In this document: one piece after another, positions 1-13,843 of the stretch
Layout of the letters: the number at the start of each line of letters is the position of its first letter
How positions within the stretch are numbered: the stretch's first letter is position 1
Assembly: GCA_022836915.1 (NCBI GenBank)
Contig: CP094668.1
Coordinates: 3,224,001 to 3,288,000, forward strand
Source of the DNA: Paenibacillus sp. OVF10
GTDB lineage: Bacteria > Bacillota > Bacilli > Paenibacillales > Paenibacillaceae
DNA: 64,000 nucleotides
Direction of reading: 5' to 3'
Program-made: the position numbers and the translations under genes
Notes under the pieces: model-generated
The model's input: only the letters and a program-made list of their open reading frames with translations
What the model was told of the DNA's origin: nothing
The model's database searches: none

Positions 1-475
1 AGCTCAAGATTCCGTTAAAGAAGAAGCTGAACGTGCTGGTCAATTCTACATTAACCAACGCTGGCTCGGCGGTACCCTGACTAACTTCCAAACTATTCAA
101 AAACGTATTGATCGTTTGAAACAGTTGGAAGCTTGGGAAGAAGACGGTACATTCGCTGTATTGCCTAAAAAAGAAGTTATCTTGCTTCGCAAAGAAAAAG
201 ATCGTCTGGAGAAATTCTTGGGCGGTATTAAAAATATGAAAGGCCTGCCAAGCGCCCTGTTCATCATCGATCCACGCAAAGAGCGTATCGCTGTTGCGGA
301 AGCTCGCAAATTGGGTATCCCAATTGTAGGTATCGTTGATACTAACTGCGATCCGGATGAGATCGATTATGTTATCCCAGGTAATGACGACGCGATCCGC
401 GCTGTTAAATTGCTGACAGGTAAAATGGCTGATGCTGTAATCGAAGCTAACCAAGGCGAAGAAACTTCCGCTTAA
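1..475 (+). CDS. rpsB: 30S ribosomal protein S2, 5' end missing
   Basis: Small-subunit ribosomal protein that sits at the head-body junction of the 30S subunit. The reading frame is open from base 2, so the gene begins before the window; about 157 C-terminal residues are present. The visible part has the S2 signatures [11 protein letters not shown] near its start, then [13 protein letters not shown] and [15 protein letters not shown], which are diagnostic. It ends TAA at 473-475. It is followed by a terminator-like hairpin and then tsf, the usual bacterial rpsB-tsf pair. Identity is certain; only the N-terminus is unseen. Confidence 0.97.
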   Translation, partial: AQDSVKEEAERAGQFYINQRWLGGTLTNFQTIQKRIDRLKQLEAWEEDGTFAVLPKKEVILLRKEKDRLEKFLGGIKNMKGLPSALFIIDPRKERIAVAEARKLGIPIVGIVDTNCDPDEIDYVIPGNDDAIRAVKLLTGKMADAVIEANQGEETSA

Positions 476-505
476 TAGATTCGAACATATGTTATAAACT
501 AAATG

Positions 506-550
506 AAAAGGGTGGTTGGCAGGTGGATAACCTCTCACTGCCCTTTTTTA
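506..550 (+). terminator. rpsB-tsf intergenic terminator/attenuator
   Basis: An outer AAAAGGG...CCCTTTTTT pairing encloses a GC-containing inner arm and ends in six T. It probably trims rpsB transcripts, with partial read-through into tsf. Seen in sequence; efficiency unknown. Confidence 0.55.
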
Positions 551-589
551 GAGTGTACGTACAATACTTAATTTTGGAGGGAATTTATA

Positions 590-1239
590 ATGGCAGTTAA
601 TGCGAGTGCAGTAAAAGAACTTCGCGAAAGAACGGGCGCTGGTATGCTCGATTGCAAAAAAGCACTGGAAGAAGCAAACGGTGATGTAACAAAAGCAGCT
701 GAATTGTTGCGTGAGAAAGGTCTTTCTGCAGCAGCAAGCAAAGCAGGCCGTGCAGCAACTGAAGGCGTTGTAGAATCTTACATCCACGCTGGTGGACGTA
801 TTGGTGTCTTGGTTGAAGTTAACTGTGAAACAGACTTCGTTGGTAAAACGGATCAATTTAAGGATTTCGTTAAAGATGTAGCTATGCAAATCGCTGCAGC
901 TAATCCTAAATTCGTTACACGCGAAGAAGTTCCTACAGAAGAGCTGGAAAAAGAAAAAGAAATTTTGAAAGCTCAAGCTCTTAACGAAGGTAAACCAGAG
1001 AAAATCATTGAAAAAATGGTTGAAGGCCGTATCGGTAAATACTACGAAGAGTACTGCCTAATGGAACAAACTTTCGTTAAAGATCCAGACAAAACGATCT
1101 CTCAATTGCTGAACGAAAAAATCAGCCAAATTGGTGAAAACATCTCCATCCGTCGTTTCGTTCGTTACGAACTGGGTGAAGGTCTTGAGAAAAAGTAGAC
1201 AACTTCGTAGAAGAAGTAATGTCCCAAGTAAACAAATAA
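590..1239 (+). CDS. tsf: Elongation factor Ts (frameshifted near 3' end)
   Basis: Nucleotide-exchange factor that regenerates EF-Tu-GTP. The N-terminal UBA-like segment ([19 protein letters not shown]) and the core motif [11 protein letters not shown] are intact. The uninterrupted frame stops at 1198 after 202 residues. One extra A in the five-A run at 1190-1194 would give a further [14 protein letters not shown] and a stop at 1237-1239, for 216 residues. That is the short EF-Ts length I associate with Paenibacillus; B. subtilis EF-Ts is about 293. The base loss looks like a sequencing error. A GGAGGG Shine-Dalgarno precedes the ATG. Confidence 0.95.
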
Positions 1240-1369
1240 GACGGTTTCTATAAACCGGCGAGCAGAATTGATTTTCGAAGATATAAGAATGATGAAACTT
1301 CGAAGCGTAAACTCCCTTATATCTCAGGAAAACAGTGCCTTACCGGTTAAATGTTTTTCCTAAAAGAGC

Positions 1370-1395
1370 GGAACACAACTGTGTTCCTTTCTTTT
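1370..1395 (+). terminator. Rho-independent terminator after tsf
   Basis: Stem GGAACAC, loop AACT, stem GTGTTCC, then TTTCTTTT. It separates the rpsB-tsf transcript from pyrH-frr. Confidence 0.75.
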
Positions 1396-1470
1396 AAGCA
1401 GGAGGCCATGCGCGAGAAGTTTTGTTGGTTGGACACCAAGCGTGTTCGATTCAAAGTGGAGGGTGAATAA

Positions 1471-2198
<728 letters not shown>

Positions 2199-2199
<1 letters not shown>

Positions 2200-2753
2200 T
2201 GCCACAAGCGGTTAAACAACATGCCGAAGAGCGTATGGAAAAAGCAATTCAAGCATTGCGTCGTGACCTGGCTACTTTGCGTGCAGGCCGCGCAACTCCA
2301 GCTCTTCTGGACCGAATTCAGGTAGAGTATTATGGAGCAATGACGCCATTGAATCAACTCGCTAATATCAGTACTCCGGATTCCCGTACACTGATGATTC
2401 AGCCTTGGGACAAATCCTCCATGGGTGACATCGAGCGTGCCATCATGAAATCAGATCTGGGTCTTACTCCAGCCAATGATGGTAGCATGATCCGTTTGTC
2501 TATTCCGGCATTGACGGAAGAACGCAGAGCGGAACTTGTTAAGCTGACGAAGAAGTTCGGTGAAGAAGGTAAAGTAGCGATTCGTAACATTCGCCGTGAC
2601 GCGAATGATGACATCAAGAAAATGGAAAAGTCAGATATTTCCGAGGATGAATCGCGGAGACATCAGGACGACATCCAAAAATCGACCGACAAGTTTATTG
2701 CTGAAGTCGATAAGGTACTCGCTGCCAAAGAAAAAGAAATCATGGAAGTGTAA
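2199..2753 (+). CDS. frr: Ribosome recycling factor
   Basis: Works with EF-G to split post-termination ribosomes. The 184 residues match the usual 185. The three-helix-bundle signatures are present: [14 protein letters not shown] early, [15 protein letters not shown] in the small domain, and [16 protein letters not shown] in the long helical arm. The start overlaps the pyrH stop, as in most Firmicutes. uppS follows after 89 bases. Confidence 0.97.
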
Positions 2754-2796
2754 GACAAGCGCAGCCCCTCCAATACGGTGGGGTTTTGTCTCTTTT
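2753..2796 (+). terminator. Possible frr terminator hairpin
   Basis: AGACAA + CCCC pairs with GGGG + TTGTCT around a loop, followed by CTTTTTCC. The stem has internal bulges and the T-run is short, so it may be only a weak terminator or pause between frr and uppS. Confidence 0.35.
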
Positions 2797-2842
2797 TCCA
2801 AGCTTCAGATAAAGAAACTTCAGGGATTTTGGAGGAACAGGA

Positions 2843-3610
2843 ATGATCAAACGGGTTCGGTCGTGGTGGAATGGGGCTGACAAGCAGGAAACGCTGACTA
2901 TATCCGAGGACAATATCCCGCAGCACGTCGCCATCATCATGGACGGCAATGGACGATGGGCCAAACGTTTGGGACTCCCGCGTATAGCCGGGCACCAAAA
3001 TGGCATGAAGGCGGTCAAACGTGCGACCATCGCGGCGGATGAACTGGGCATCAAATATCTGACGATGTACGCTTTTTCGACAGAAAACTGGACGCGTCCA
3101 AAAGAAGAAGTGGATTTTCTGATGCGACTTCCGCAAGAATTTCTAGCCATAGAGCTGGATGAACTTATAGAAAAAAATGTGCGCATTCGCATGATGGGTC
3201 AAGAGGAACATTTACCTTCTCATACCATTAATGCCTTGCGGGAAGCCATTCGTCTTACGGAACATAATACAGGTCTCGTTTTGAACTTTGCAATGAACTA
3301 TGGAAGTCGTCGTGAAATGACGGACTGTGTTAAACAGATCGCTCTGCAGGTGAAATCGGGGGAACTATCGGCAGAGGACATAACACCTGAACTCATTGAT
3401 AGACATATGCTGACGGTTGACATGCCCGATCCGGATCTGCTGATCCGGACGAGTGGAGAGTTGAGATTAAGCAACTTTATGCTCTGGCAGCTTGCATATA
3501 GTGAATTATGGTTTACGGATATATACTGGCCCGAATTTGGCAAAAAGCATTTGCTTGAAGCAGTAGCCGAATATCAGCGCAGAACAAGGCGTTACGGCGG
3601 TTTGAAATAG
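2843..3610 (+). CDS. uppS: Isoprenyl transferase (undecaprenyl diphosphate synthase)
   Basis: Cis-prenyltransferase that extends farnesyl diphosphate with isopentenyl diphosphate to the C55 carrier used for peptidoglycan and wall polymers. It is 255 residues, normal for the family. The catalytic Asp is D34 in MDGNGRWAK; further motifs are FSTENWTRP, the NYGSRREM box and the diphosphate-binding RTSGELRLSNF with WFTDIYWPEF. GGAGGA lies upstream of the ATG. It heads uppS-cdsA-dxr-rseP, an envelope-lipid and isoprenoid block with the same order as in Bacillus. Confidence 0.97.
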   Translation: MIKRVRSWWNGADKQETLTISEDNIPQHVAIIMDGNGRWAKRLGLPRIAGHQNGMKAVKRATIAADELGIKYLTMYAFSTENWTRPKEEVDFLMRLPQEFLAIELDELIEKNVRIRMMGQEEHLPSHTINALREAIRLTEHNTGLVLNFAMNYGSRREMTDCVKQIALQVKSGELSAEDITPELIDRHMLTVDMPDPDLLIRTSGELRLSNFMLWQLAYSELWFTDIYWPEFGKKHLLEAVAEYQRRTRRYGGLK

Positions 3611-3626
3611 ATGGAGGATGAAGCCG

Positions 3627-4421
3627 TTGAAACAGCGATTAACGACAGGAATCATAGCAGGTGTGTTGTTTTTAGGTTTTTGCATGCTGGGCGGACCCTG
3701 GTACCATGGTTTGGTATTGCTTATGGCTCTCATCGGTTATTATGAATTTGTTAAAATGACCGGGGTGATGCCTTTTTCAGGTGTGGCCCTGATTGGATAT
3801 GCTGGTGTTTTTGCCATTGTGTTTCCTTGGGAAATGCTTTGGGAGGCAAGACCGCTATCCTTATTTCAGGTCATCTGGATAGTAATGCTTGTACTGATGA
3901 CAGCTTCGGTTGTCACCAAAAATAAGGTTCCCGTGAATACAGTGGCCATGCTTTTCCTTGGCGTGTTGTATATAGGGATCGGTTTCTATTACATTGCAGA
4001 ATCCAGACATCTGCATCATGGATTGTTCTGGACGTTCCTTTTGCTGGGCTCCATATGGGCCAGTGATGCAGGAGCTTATTTTGTAGGGAAACTAATTGGT
4101 AAAAACAAACTGTGGCCTTCCATTAGTCCAAACAAAACCGTGGAGGGTGCACTGGGTGGCATCGTGATTGCAATTGTTACTTCTGTTATTTTTGCATTAG
4201 TATCAGATGGTTTACTTTCCTGGCAGAGAGCGATTGTGATCGGAATTGCCTGTGCAGTTGTAGGTCAGATGGGTGACTTGATCCAGTCTGCATACAAACG
4301 TGTATATAATATCAAGGATTCAGGCAGTCTTCTCCCAGGGCATGGAGGCATTCTTGATCGGTGCGACAGCTGGATTGTTGTTTTTCCATTCGTACATATA
4401 CTAATGCTACTGCCCTACTAA
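3627..4421 (+). CDS. cdsA: Phosphatidate cytidylyltransferase (CDP-diglyceride synthase)
   Basis: Makes CDP-diacylglycerol from CTP and phosphatidic acid, the branch point for phospholipid synthesis. A polytopic membrane protein with several hydrophobic helices, it carries the family signature near the C-terminus (SPNKTVEGALGG, GQMGDLIQSAYKR, IKDSGSLLPGHGGILDRCDS). An ATG at 3618 is in frame, but GGAGG at 3613-3617 touches it. The TTG at 3627 has correct 9-base spacing and gives an MKQRLTTG start like B. subtilis CdsA, so I chose it. pgsA at 45.8 kb uses its product. Confidence 0.95.
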   Translation: MKQRLTTGIIAGVLFLGFCMLGGPWYHGLVLLMALIGYYEFVKMTGVMPFSGVALIGYAGVFAIVFPWEMLWEARPLSLFQVIWIVMLVLMTASVVTKNKVPVNTVAMLFLGVLYIGIGFYYIAESRHLHHGLFWTFLLLGSIWASDAGAYFVGKLIGKNKLWPSISPNKTVEGALGGIVIAIVTSVIFALVSDGLLSWQRAIVIGIACAVVGQMGDLIQSAYKRVYNIKDSGSLLPGHGGILDRCDSWIVVFPFVHILMLLPY

Positions 4422-4491
4422 AGAAGAACATGAGTCTGAGATACCAGCATTGTTCGCCGTAGGCATTGGATAATTTAAGATGAGGTGCAGC

Positions 4492-5631
4492 ATGAAAAAA
4501 ATTGCGATTCTTGGGTCAACCGGTTCTATTGGAACCCAGACACTGGATGTAGTTGACATGCATCCAGAACTCTTTCAAGTAGAGGGACTGGCTGCCGGAG
4601 GCAATACAGACCTGCTGATCGAACAAACCAAACGTTATCGGCCGAAGAAAGTATCGGTGGGGTCCAAAGAATTGGCGGAGAAGGTAGCTCCACATTTGCC
4701 TGCAGGAACGCAACTATTTTATGGCACAGAAGGACTCGTAGAAGTTGCGGCAGGAACTGATGCGCATACGGTTGTTACAGCGGTGGTGGGGAGTGTTGGA
4801 TTGGAGTCAACGCTTGCTGCCATAGACGCAGGCAAACAGATCGGTCTGGCCAACAAGGAGACATTGGTTACGGCGGGACATATTGTTACTACAAGAGCTG
4901 CCGCCAAAGGAGTCTCTTTGCTGCCCATCGATAGTGAGCACTCTGCGATATACCAATGCTTGAATGGTGAAAACAGAGAACGCTTGGCAGGTATTACACT
5001 CACCGCTTCAGGTGGATCATTCCGTGATCTTACCCGTGAACAGTTGAAGAGCGTGACTATAGAGGATGCGCTTAAACATCCGAATTGGTCAATGGGGTCC
5101 AAAATTACGATAGACTCGGCAACGATGGTTAACAAGGGTCTCGAGGTCATTGAAGCACATTGGTTATTTGGTCTTCGATATGATCAGATTAATGTATTAC
5201 TTCACCCAGAGAGTGTTATCCATTCCTATGTGGAATTTGATGACACCAGCATCATCGCTCAACTGGGGAATCCGGATATGCGAGTTCCAATTCAATATGC
5301 ATTGACTTACCCTGACCGCTTGCCATCACCAGCACAGCGGCTGTCTCTTGCTCAAGCTGGGAAATTACATTTCCGTGAGATGGATATGGAACGGTTCCCG
5401 TGTTTAAGAATGGCGTATGAGTGTGGTAAAATGGGAGGAACCGCAACAACGGCGTTTAATGCAGCCAACGAGGTTGCTGTAGCCCGTTTCTTGCGTAAAG
5501 AGATTTCATTCCTTAAAATAGAAGATATTATTGCTTCTGTGCTGGAAGCACACCACAATGTGGACGAGCCTGATCTGCAGGAGATCGCGCGTTGTGATCA
5601 GGAGAGCCGTAAGCTTGCGGCCAGTCTGTAA
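4492..5631 (+). CDS. dxr: 1-deoxy-D-xylulose-5-phosphate reductoisomerase
   Basis: Second step of the MEP isoprenoid pathway: rearranges and NADPH-reduces DXP to MEP. The N-terminal NADPH-binding GSTGSIGTQTLDVV is followed by LANKETLVTAG and the substrate/metal region PIDSEHSAI, with HPNWSMGSKITIDSATMVNKG mid-protein. ATG 4480 is possible, but GAGGTG at 4482-4487 fits ATG 4492 (MKKIAILGSTG), leaving 379 residues. It sits between cdsA and rseP as in Bacillus; with uppS it links isoprenoid precursor supply to the lipid carrier. Confidence 0.96.
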   Translation: MKKIAILGSTGSIGTQTLDVVDMHPELFQVEGLAAGGNTDLLIEQTKRYRPKKVSVGSKELAEKVAPHLPAGTQLFYGTEGLVEVAAGTDAHTVVTAVVGSVGLESTLAAIDAGKQIGLANKETLVTAGHIVTTRAAAKGVSLLPIDSEHSAIYQCLNGENRERLAGITLTASGGSFRDLTREQLKSVTIEDALKHPNWSMGSKITIDSATMVNKGLEVIEAHWLFGLRYDQINVLLHPESVIHSYVEFDDTSIIAQLGNPDMRVPIQYALTYPDRLPSPAQRLSLAQAGKLHFREMDMERFPCLRMAYECGKMGGTATTAFNAANEVAVARFLRKEISFLKIEDIIASVLEAHHNVDEPDLQEIARCDQESRKLAASL

Positions 5632-5744
5632 TCTCTTTTTTCATAACAAATTGGAAGAAGTGATTCTCTTGTGCGGCATCAGAGAATAATGATAATCTAG
5701 AGGGACAGACTGCGGTATGTGCCGTGAAGGAGGATGGATAGGGA

Positions 5745-8532
<2,788 letters not shown>

Positions 8533-8684
8533 GTCAGGATCACTTGACGAAAAGCACTTATTCACCAGTTGAGTAATGAATGGAGAGCTTCTGTCGGATA
8601 AAATGAGTCGGTGCGAGTTCGGATCGGTGACATTTTTGAATGCAGGGGCTTTTCATGCTTTAAGGGGGTACAAGGAGGAACACG

Positions 8685-11600
8685 ATGAGCGGATTCGAGG
8701 AGAAGAGAAAACGGTTTGAGTTGTTGATGAAACAGGCAGAGCTTCCGGCTGGTCTGTTAGAGCCCTATTTTTTGGATGGATGGATTGAACAAGTAGAGAC
8801 CAATCGAAGTAATCGTGAATGGAATATTCTGATTGCGAAGGACACATTGGTACCCGCTCCAATCTATCGCACATTTTGTCTGCATATTCAAGAGAAGATG
8901 AATCATATCGCCAAAATTTCATTTGGCTTCAAATATACGGACAAGGTACAAAATGGTGATATCGTCAGTGAATATTGGAATCTGTTTCTGGAGTGGGTTA
9001 CCCGTGAGATTCCGTCTGTAAATGGCTGGATGAATCGGACAACCTTTGAATGTGAAGAGGATCTCCTACAACTGACAATGAGTGATGCAACGTCGATGGA
9101 ATTGGCTCGTAAGAAACAGATTGATCAGGCTATTACGAAATTCTATGAAAAATACTTTCATCTACCTCTTCGCATCAAGATGCAAGTGGGCGAAGTAGGA
9201 AGCAATAAAGAGGCCATGGAACAGTTCCAGGCCCAAAAACGTGTAGAGGAACTTGAGGTCATCGAAAAGATGATGAGTGAAGTGGACACAGAAATCCCGG
9301 TGGATGAGGAGCAGGGTGATCTGCGTTTGCAAATGGGTTATGACATCAAGGAGCCAGCAGTACCCATGCAGGAAATCCAAGATGAAGAGAAAAAGGTCAC
9401 GCTTCAAGGTTCGGTGTTTGGACTGGATCGTAAAGAATTGCGAAACGGAAATACGTTGTTTACCTTCTACCTGACCGACTTCACGGATTCCATGCAAATG
9501 AAGATGTTTGCCAAAACAAAAGAGGATGTTAAAATTCTCAGTTTGCTGGCTAACGGTAAATGGGTAAAAGTGCGTGGTCGTGTAGAATATGACCGGTTTA
9601 TGCAAATTCCTGAACTCGCCATGATTCCTTCGGATTTGATTGAAGTTAAAGCACCGCCGTCTCGCAAAGATAATGCACCAGAGAAACGGGTGGAGTTCCA
9701 TTTGCACTCTACAATGAGTACGATGGATGCTGTAACTTCAATTGACAAATACGTGAAAATGGCAGCCGAGTGGGGACATAAGGCGATTGCTGTCACTGAT
9801 CATGGTGGTGTGCAGGTATATCCCGAGGCTTCCAAGGCTGCTAAGAAAAACGGGATTAAAATGATCTACGGCCTTGAGGCCAATGTTGTGAATGACTCTG
9901 TTGCCGTTGTAATGGCTCCTCAGCCATTGGATCTGCAAACAGCGACATACATCGTATTTGATATCGAGACCACAGGTCTGTCGGTAACGCAGAACAAAAT
10001 TATTGAGATTGCTGCCGTGAAGATGCAAGATGGTAAAGAAATTGACCGGTTTGCAACGTTTGTGAATCCGCATGAACGCATTCCCTACAACATTCAGCAG
10101 TTGACCAATATTAATGATGACATGGTAAAAGACGCACCTGAGCTGGAGCCTGTTATTCGTGATTTTGTGCAGTTTGCTGGTGATGGTGTGCTTGTTGCGC
10201 ATAATGCACGTTTTGACATGGGCTTTATCCAGGCTTCCCTGAAGCAAATTGGATTGCCAGAGCTTCCTAACCCGGTCCTTGACACATTGGAACTGGCGAG
10301 ATTGTTATTTCCCAAAATAAGAACCACCGTCTGAATACGATGGCGGATAAATATAAGGTTGGACTCGAAAGTCATCACCGTGCCATTGATGATACGGTTG
10401 CACTCGCGGGTATACTGATCGGATTATTAAATGATGCTGCCCAGATGAAAGGTTTGACGAGGCTTGATCGCTTGAATGATTATGTAGGTGTCGACTTGTC
10501 GAATACAAGACCTTTCCATTGTGGAATCTATGCATTGAATGATGTCGGTAAGAAAAATCTATATAAGCTGGTATCTCTCTCTCATACGGAACATTTCAAG
10601 CGGGTACCGTGCATTCCCAAATCGAAACTGATTAATTTGCGTGAAGGCCTTGTTGTTATATCAGGCTGTGAAAAAGGTGAATTTTTCGAAGCGGTGCTTA
10701 ACAAATCGCTCGAAGAAGCGGAAGAGATCGCTGAGTTCTATGACATACTGGAGATCCAACCACTTACAATGTATATGCATTTGGTGGATAAAGGGTTGGT
10801 GGCTACACCCGAAGAAATCAAAACAGCGATCCGTAAAGTCATTGATATAGGTGCAAAACTTAATAAACCGGTCATAGCCACAGGTAACGTGCACTATTTG
10901 GAACCGCGTGACAAGTTATATCGGGATATCACCATTCACGGAATTACAGGATTTAGTCCACTGAAAGATCAGCGTAAACCGGATGCACATTTTAGAACGA
11001 CAGAGGAAATGCTGGAAGAGTTCCAGTTCCTGGGTCAAGAGAAAGCGTACGAGGTCGTTGTTACAAATACGATGGAGTTGTCTGACCGATTTGAGGAAAT
11101 TAAGTTATTCCCGGACAAACTGTTTACTCCGATTCTGGAAGGTGCGGACGAAGAAATCCGTAATACCTGTTATAACACTGCCAAGTCCATCTATGGCGAG
11201 GAATTACCAGAAGTAATCGTGGCACGACTAGAGAAAGAGCTCATTCCAATTATTAAATACGGTTTTTCTGCCAACTATCTGATCTCGGAACGCTTGGTTA
11301 AAAAATCGAATCAGGATGGTTATCTCGTAGGTTCACGGGGATCGGTAGGCTCCTCTGTTGTTGCTACATTCCTGGGTATATCCGAGGTTAATCCACTACC
11401 TGCTCATTATATTTGTGTGAATTCGGAATGCAAACACAGCGAGTGGTTCCTGGACGGCAGTGTTCGAAGTGGATTTGACCTTCCAGAGAAAGAGTGTCCG
11501 GATTGTGGTGGCACACTTAAAGGAGAAGGCCAGGATATTCCGTTTGAGACCTTCCTTGGATTTAAAGGAGATAAAGTTCCCGATATTGACTTGAACTTCT

Positions 11601-13003
11601 CTGGTGATTACCAGCCTCATGCTCATAACTATACGAAAGTACTATTTAGTGAGAAGAGTGTTTTCCGTGCGGGGACCATTGGTACGGTGGCTGAGAAAAC
11701 AGCATTTGGTTTTGCCAAGAAGTATGAGGAAGAACATCACAAGAAATGGCGCGGAGCTGAATTGAATCGTTTGGCCTCTGGCTGTACTGGGGTGAAACGA
11801 AGTACTGGACAGCATCCCGGCGGTATTGTCGTTGTACCTGATTATATTGAGGTCGAAGACGTTACACCTGTTCAGTTCCCAGCTGACGACGTTAATGCGG
11901 AGTGGAAAACGACACACTTTGATTATCATGCTTTTGAAGAAAACTTGCTAAAACTTGATATTCTGGGGCACGATGATCCAACTATGATGCGGATGCTGCA
12001 GGATTTGACAGGGGTCGATCCAACGACCATTCCGATGAATGATCCCAAAGTCATGAGCATGTTTAACTCAACCGACGCTCTGGGTGTTACACCGGAACAG
12101 ATTAGGTCGCCAGTCGCGACGTTTGGCGTGCCAGAGATGGGAACGAAGTTTGTACGTCAGATGCTTGTCGAATCCCAGCCGACGTCTTTTGCCGATTTAC
12201 TGCAGATTTCCGGATTGTCCCATGGTACAGGCGTATGGCTTGGAAACGCTCAGGATCTGATTAAGAACGGAACGTGTAACATTAAGACGGTAATTGGTTG
12301 TCGGGATGATATCATGTTGTTCCTGATCTATAAAACGGGCATGGACGCAAGTCTTGCCTTTAAAATTACCGAGAGTGTTCGTAAGGGACGGGGGCTGCCA
12401 CAGGAATGGATTGACGAGATGAAGAATTGTAAAGTGCCTCAATGGTACATTGATTCGTGTCTCAAAATCCAGTACATGTTCCCGAAGGCTCACGCGGCCG
12501 CTTATGTTATTTCGGCAGTACGTACGGCGTTCTTCAAGCTGTATCATCCGATTGAATATTACGCAACTTACTTTACCGTTCGGGCGGATGAGATTGATAT
12601 CGAACTGATGTGTCAGGGATATGACGCGATCTATCGAAAAATTACGGAGATTGAGCAATTAGGTTTCCAGGCACCTCCGAAAGAGAAAAACATGTTACCT
12701 GTCCTGGAAATGGGTCTGGAAATGGCAGCACGCGGATTCTCGCTGAAATCCATTGACTTATACCGTTCGGAAGCGACAAAGTTCATCGTTGACGGAAAAT
12801 CACTAATCCCTCCATTTTCGGCATTGGCAGGAATCGGGGATAATGCTGCTCGCAATATTGCTGCAGCAAGAGATCATGGTGAGTTTCTATCGGTTGAGGA
12901 CTTCCAGCAGAAGTCGAAAGCAAGTAAGACCATTGTTGAACTCCTGTCGAATATGGGATGTTTCCGTGGCTTGCCAGAGAGCAATCAGCTTTCCCTTTTC
13001 TAG
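8685..13003 (+). CDS. polC: DNA polymerase III alpha subunit PolC (frameshifted)
   Basis: Gram-positive replicative polymerase with built-in proofreading. Domains in order: N-terminal and OB-fold region, PHP domain (HLHS at H339), inserted DnaQ-type 3'-5' exonuclease (VFDIETTGL, D426), then the polymerase core with PDIDLNFSGDYQ and GTIGTVAEKTAFG. The first frame stops at 10334; the rest runs in another frame to 13003. Restoring one A in the four-A run at 10314-10317 joins them (PKNKNHRLNTMADKY) into about 1439 residues, the normal PolC length. The break falls within the exonuclease. It is an essential single-copy gene, so an error is likely. Confidence 0.95.
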
Positions 13004-13090
13004 GATTGAATTTGGATTTAAACATAGCGATTGTTTGGGGGACGTGATTTTTCCTTCATTAGTAAGTAAACTGTCTGAACCATCGCTTAC

Positions 13091-13119
13091 TTGTCACTAT
13101 TACCAGACTATGTTATAAT
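13091..13119 (+). promoter_or_regulatory. Sigma-A promoter of the rimP-nusA-infB operon
   Basis: TTGTCA at 13091-13096 and TATAAT at 13114-13119 are separated by exactly 17 bases, with TG one base before the -10 (extended -10). It lies about 140 bases before rimP and behind the end of polC, so transcription of the operon probably starts near 13126. Confidence 0.8.
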
Positions 13120-13148
13120 TTTTGAAGTGAACGAGATAGTACGAATTT

Positions 13149-13175
13149 CTAAAGAGTGGGAAACCCACTCTTTAG
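13149..13175 (+). promoter_or_regulatory. Perfect 12-bp hairpin in the rimP leader
   Basis: CTAAAGAGTGGG, loop AAA, CCCACTCTTTAG: a perfect stem about 23 bases downstream of the expected start of transcription. Only TCTTT follows, so it is either a weak attenuator or a 5'-protecting structure. Function is inferred from position alone. Confidence 0.6.
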
Positions 13176-13258
13176 TCTTTGGTATACAAGAATCTTGGGT
13201 ATTGAATAATCTGCCAGTGCTTTTTTGCTGGTGTAACCTAAGTTGGAGGTTATTGGTT

Positions 13259-13720
13259 TTGAGCACAACGAACATTAAATCTACCGTGGAAGAAATGATC
13301 CAACCCTACTTGAACGAACAAGGCTTCGAGCTGGTTGACATCGAATACGTCAAAGAAGGCAGCAACTGGTTTTTACGGGTGTATGTCGACAAAGAGGGTG
13401 GCATCGACATCGACGATTGCGTCTTGATCAGCGAAAAGCTGAGCGCCAAGCTGGATGAGAACGATCCGATTCCAACCATCTATTTCCTTGAAGTGTCTTC
13501 TCCCGGTGCGGAGCGTCCACTGAAAAAACCTGAGGACGTTACCAAATCTGTAGGCAAAAATGTTTTTGTTACAACCTACGAGCCGGTGAACGGATTGAAG
13601 GAATTTGAAGGCAAGCTGCTTTCCTTTGATGACGGGGAACTCGTGATCGAAGCAGGCAAAAAACAGCATGCCATTTCTTATGATAAGGTTGCCAGTGCGC
13701 GCCTAGCTATTTTGTTTTAA
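13259..13720 (+). CDS. rimP: Ribosome maturation factor RimP
   Basis: Needed for 30S subunit maturation. The frame is open back to 13091, but the upstream part has no RimP character and overlaps the promoter. TTG 13259 (MSTTNIKSTVEEMIQPYL) has GGAGG ten bases upstream and gives 153 residues. Typical motifs: GFELVDIEYVKEGSNWFLRVYVDKEGGI (written here in two parts: GFELVDIEYV, then FLRVYVDKEGG) and SSPGAERPLKK. It is the first gene of rimP-nusA-rnpM-L7Ae-infB-rbfA. Confidence 0.94.
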   Translation: MSTTNIKSTVEEMIQPYLNEQGFELVDIEYVKEGSNWFLRVYVDKEGGIDIDDCVLISEKLSAKLDENDPIPTIYFLEVSSPGAERPLKKPEDVTKSVGKNVFVTTYEPVNGLKEFEGKLLSFDDGELVIEAGKKQHAISYDKVASARLAILF

Positions 13721-13843
13721 GTGCCTTGTTCACTTTATTAATGAAAAAGACACATCTCACGATAACGGCAAGGTGCTCTTGAGTTCAGAGCCTTTCGCCG
13801 TTTTACGTATGAGATGCCATGTTTGAAAGGGGGATCAACATTC

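Noticed and set aside
10305..10345. PolC break as an intein or insertion site
   Set aside because: No extra sequence lies between the two parts; adding one A restores the protein, so there is no insertion.
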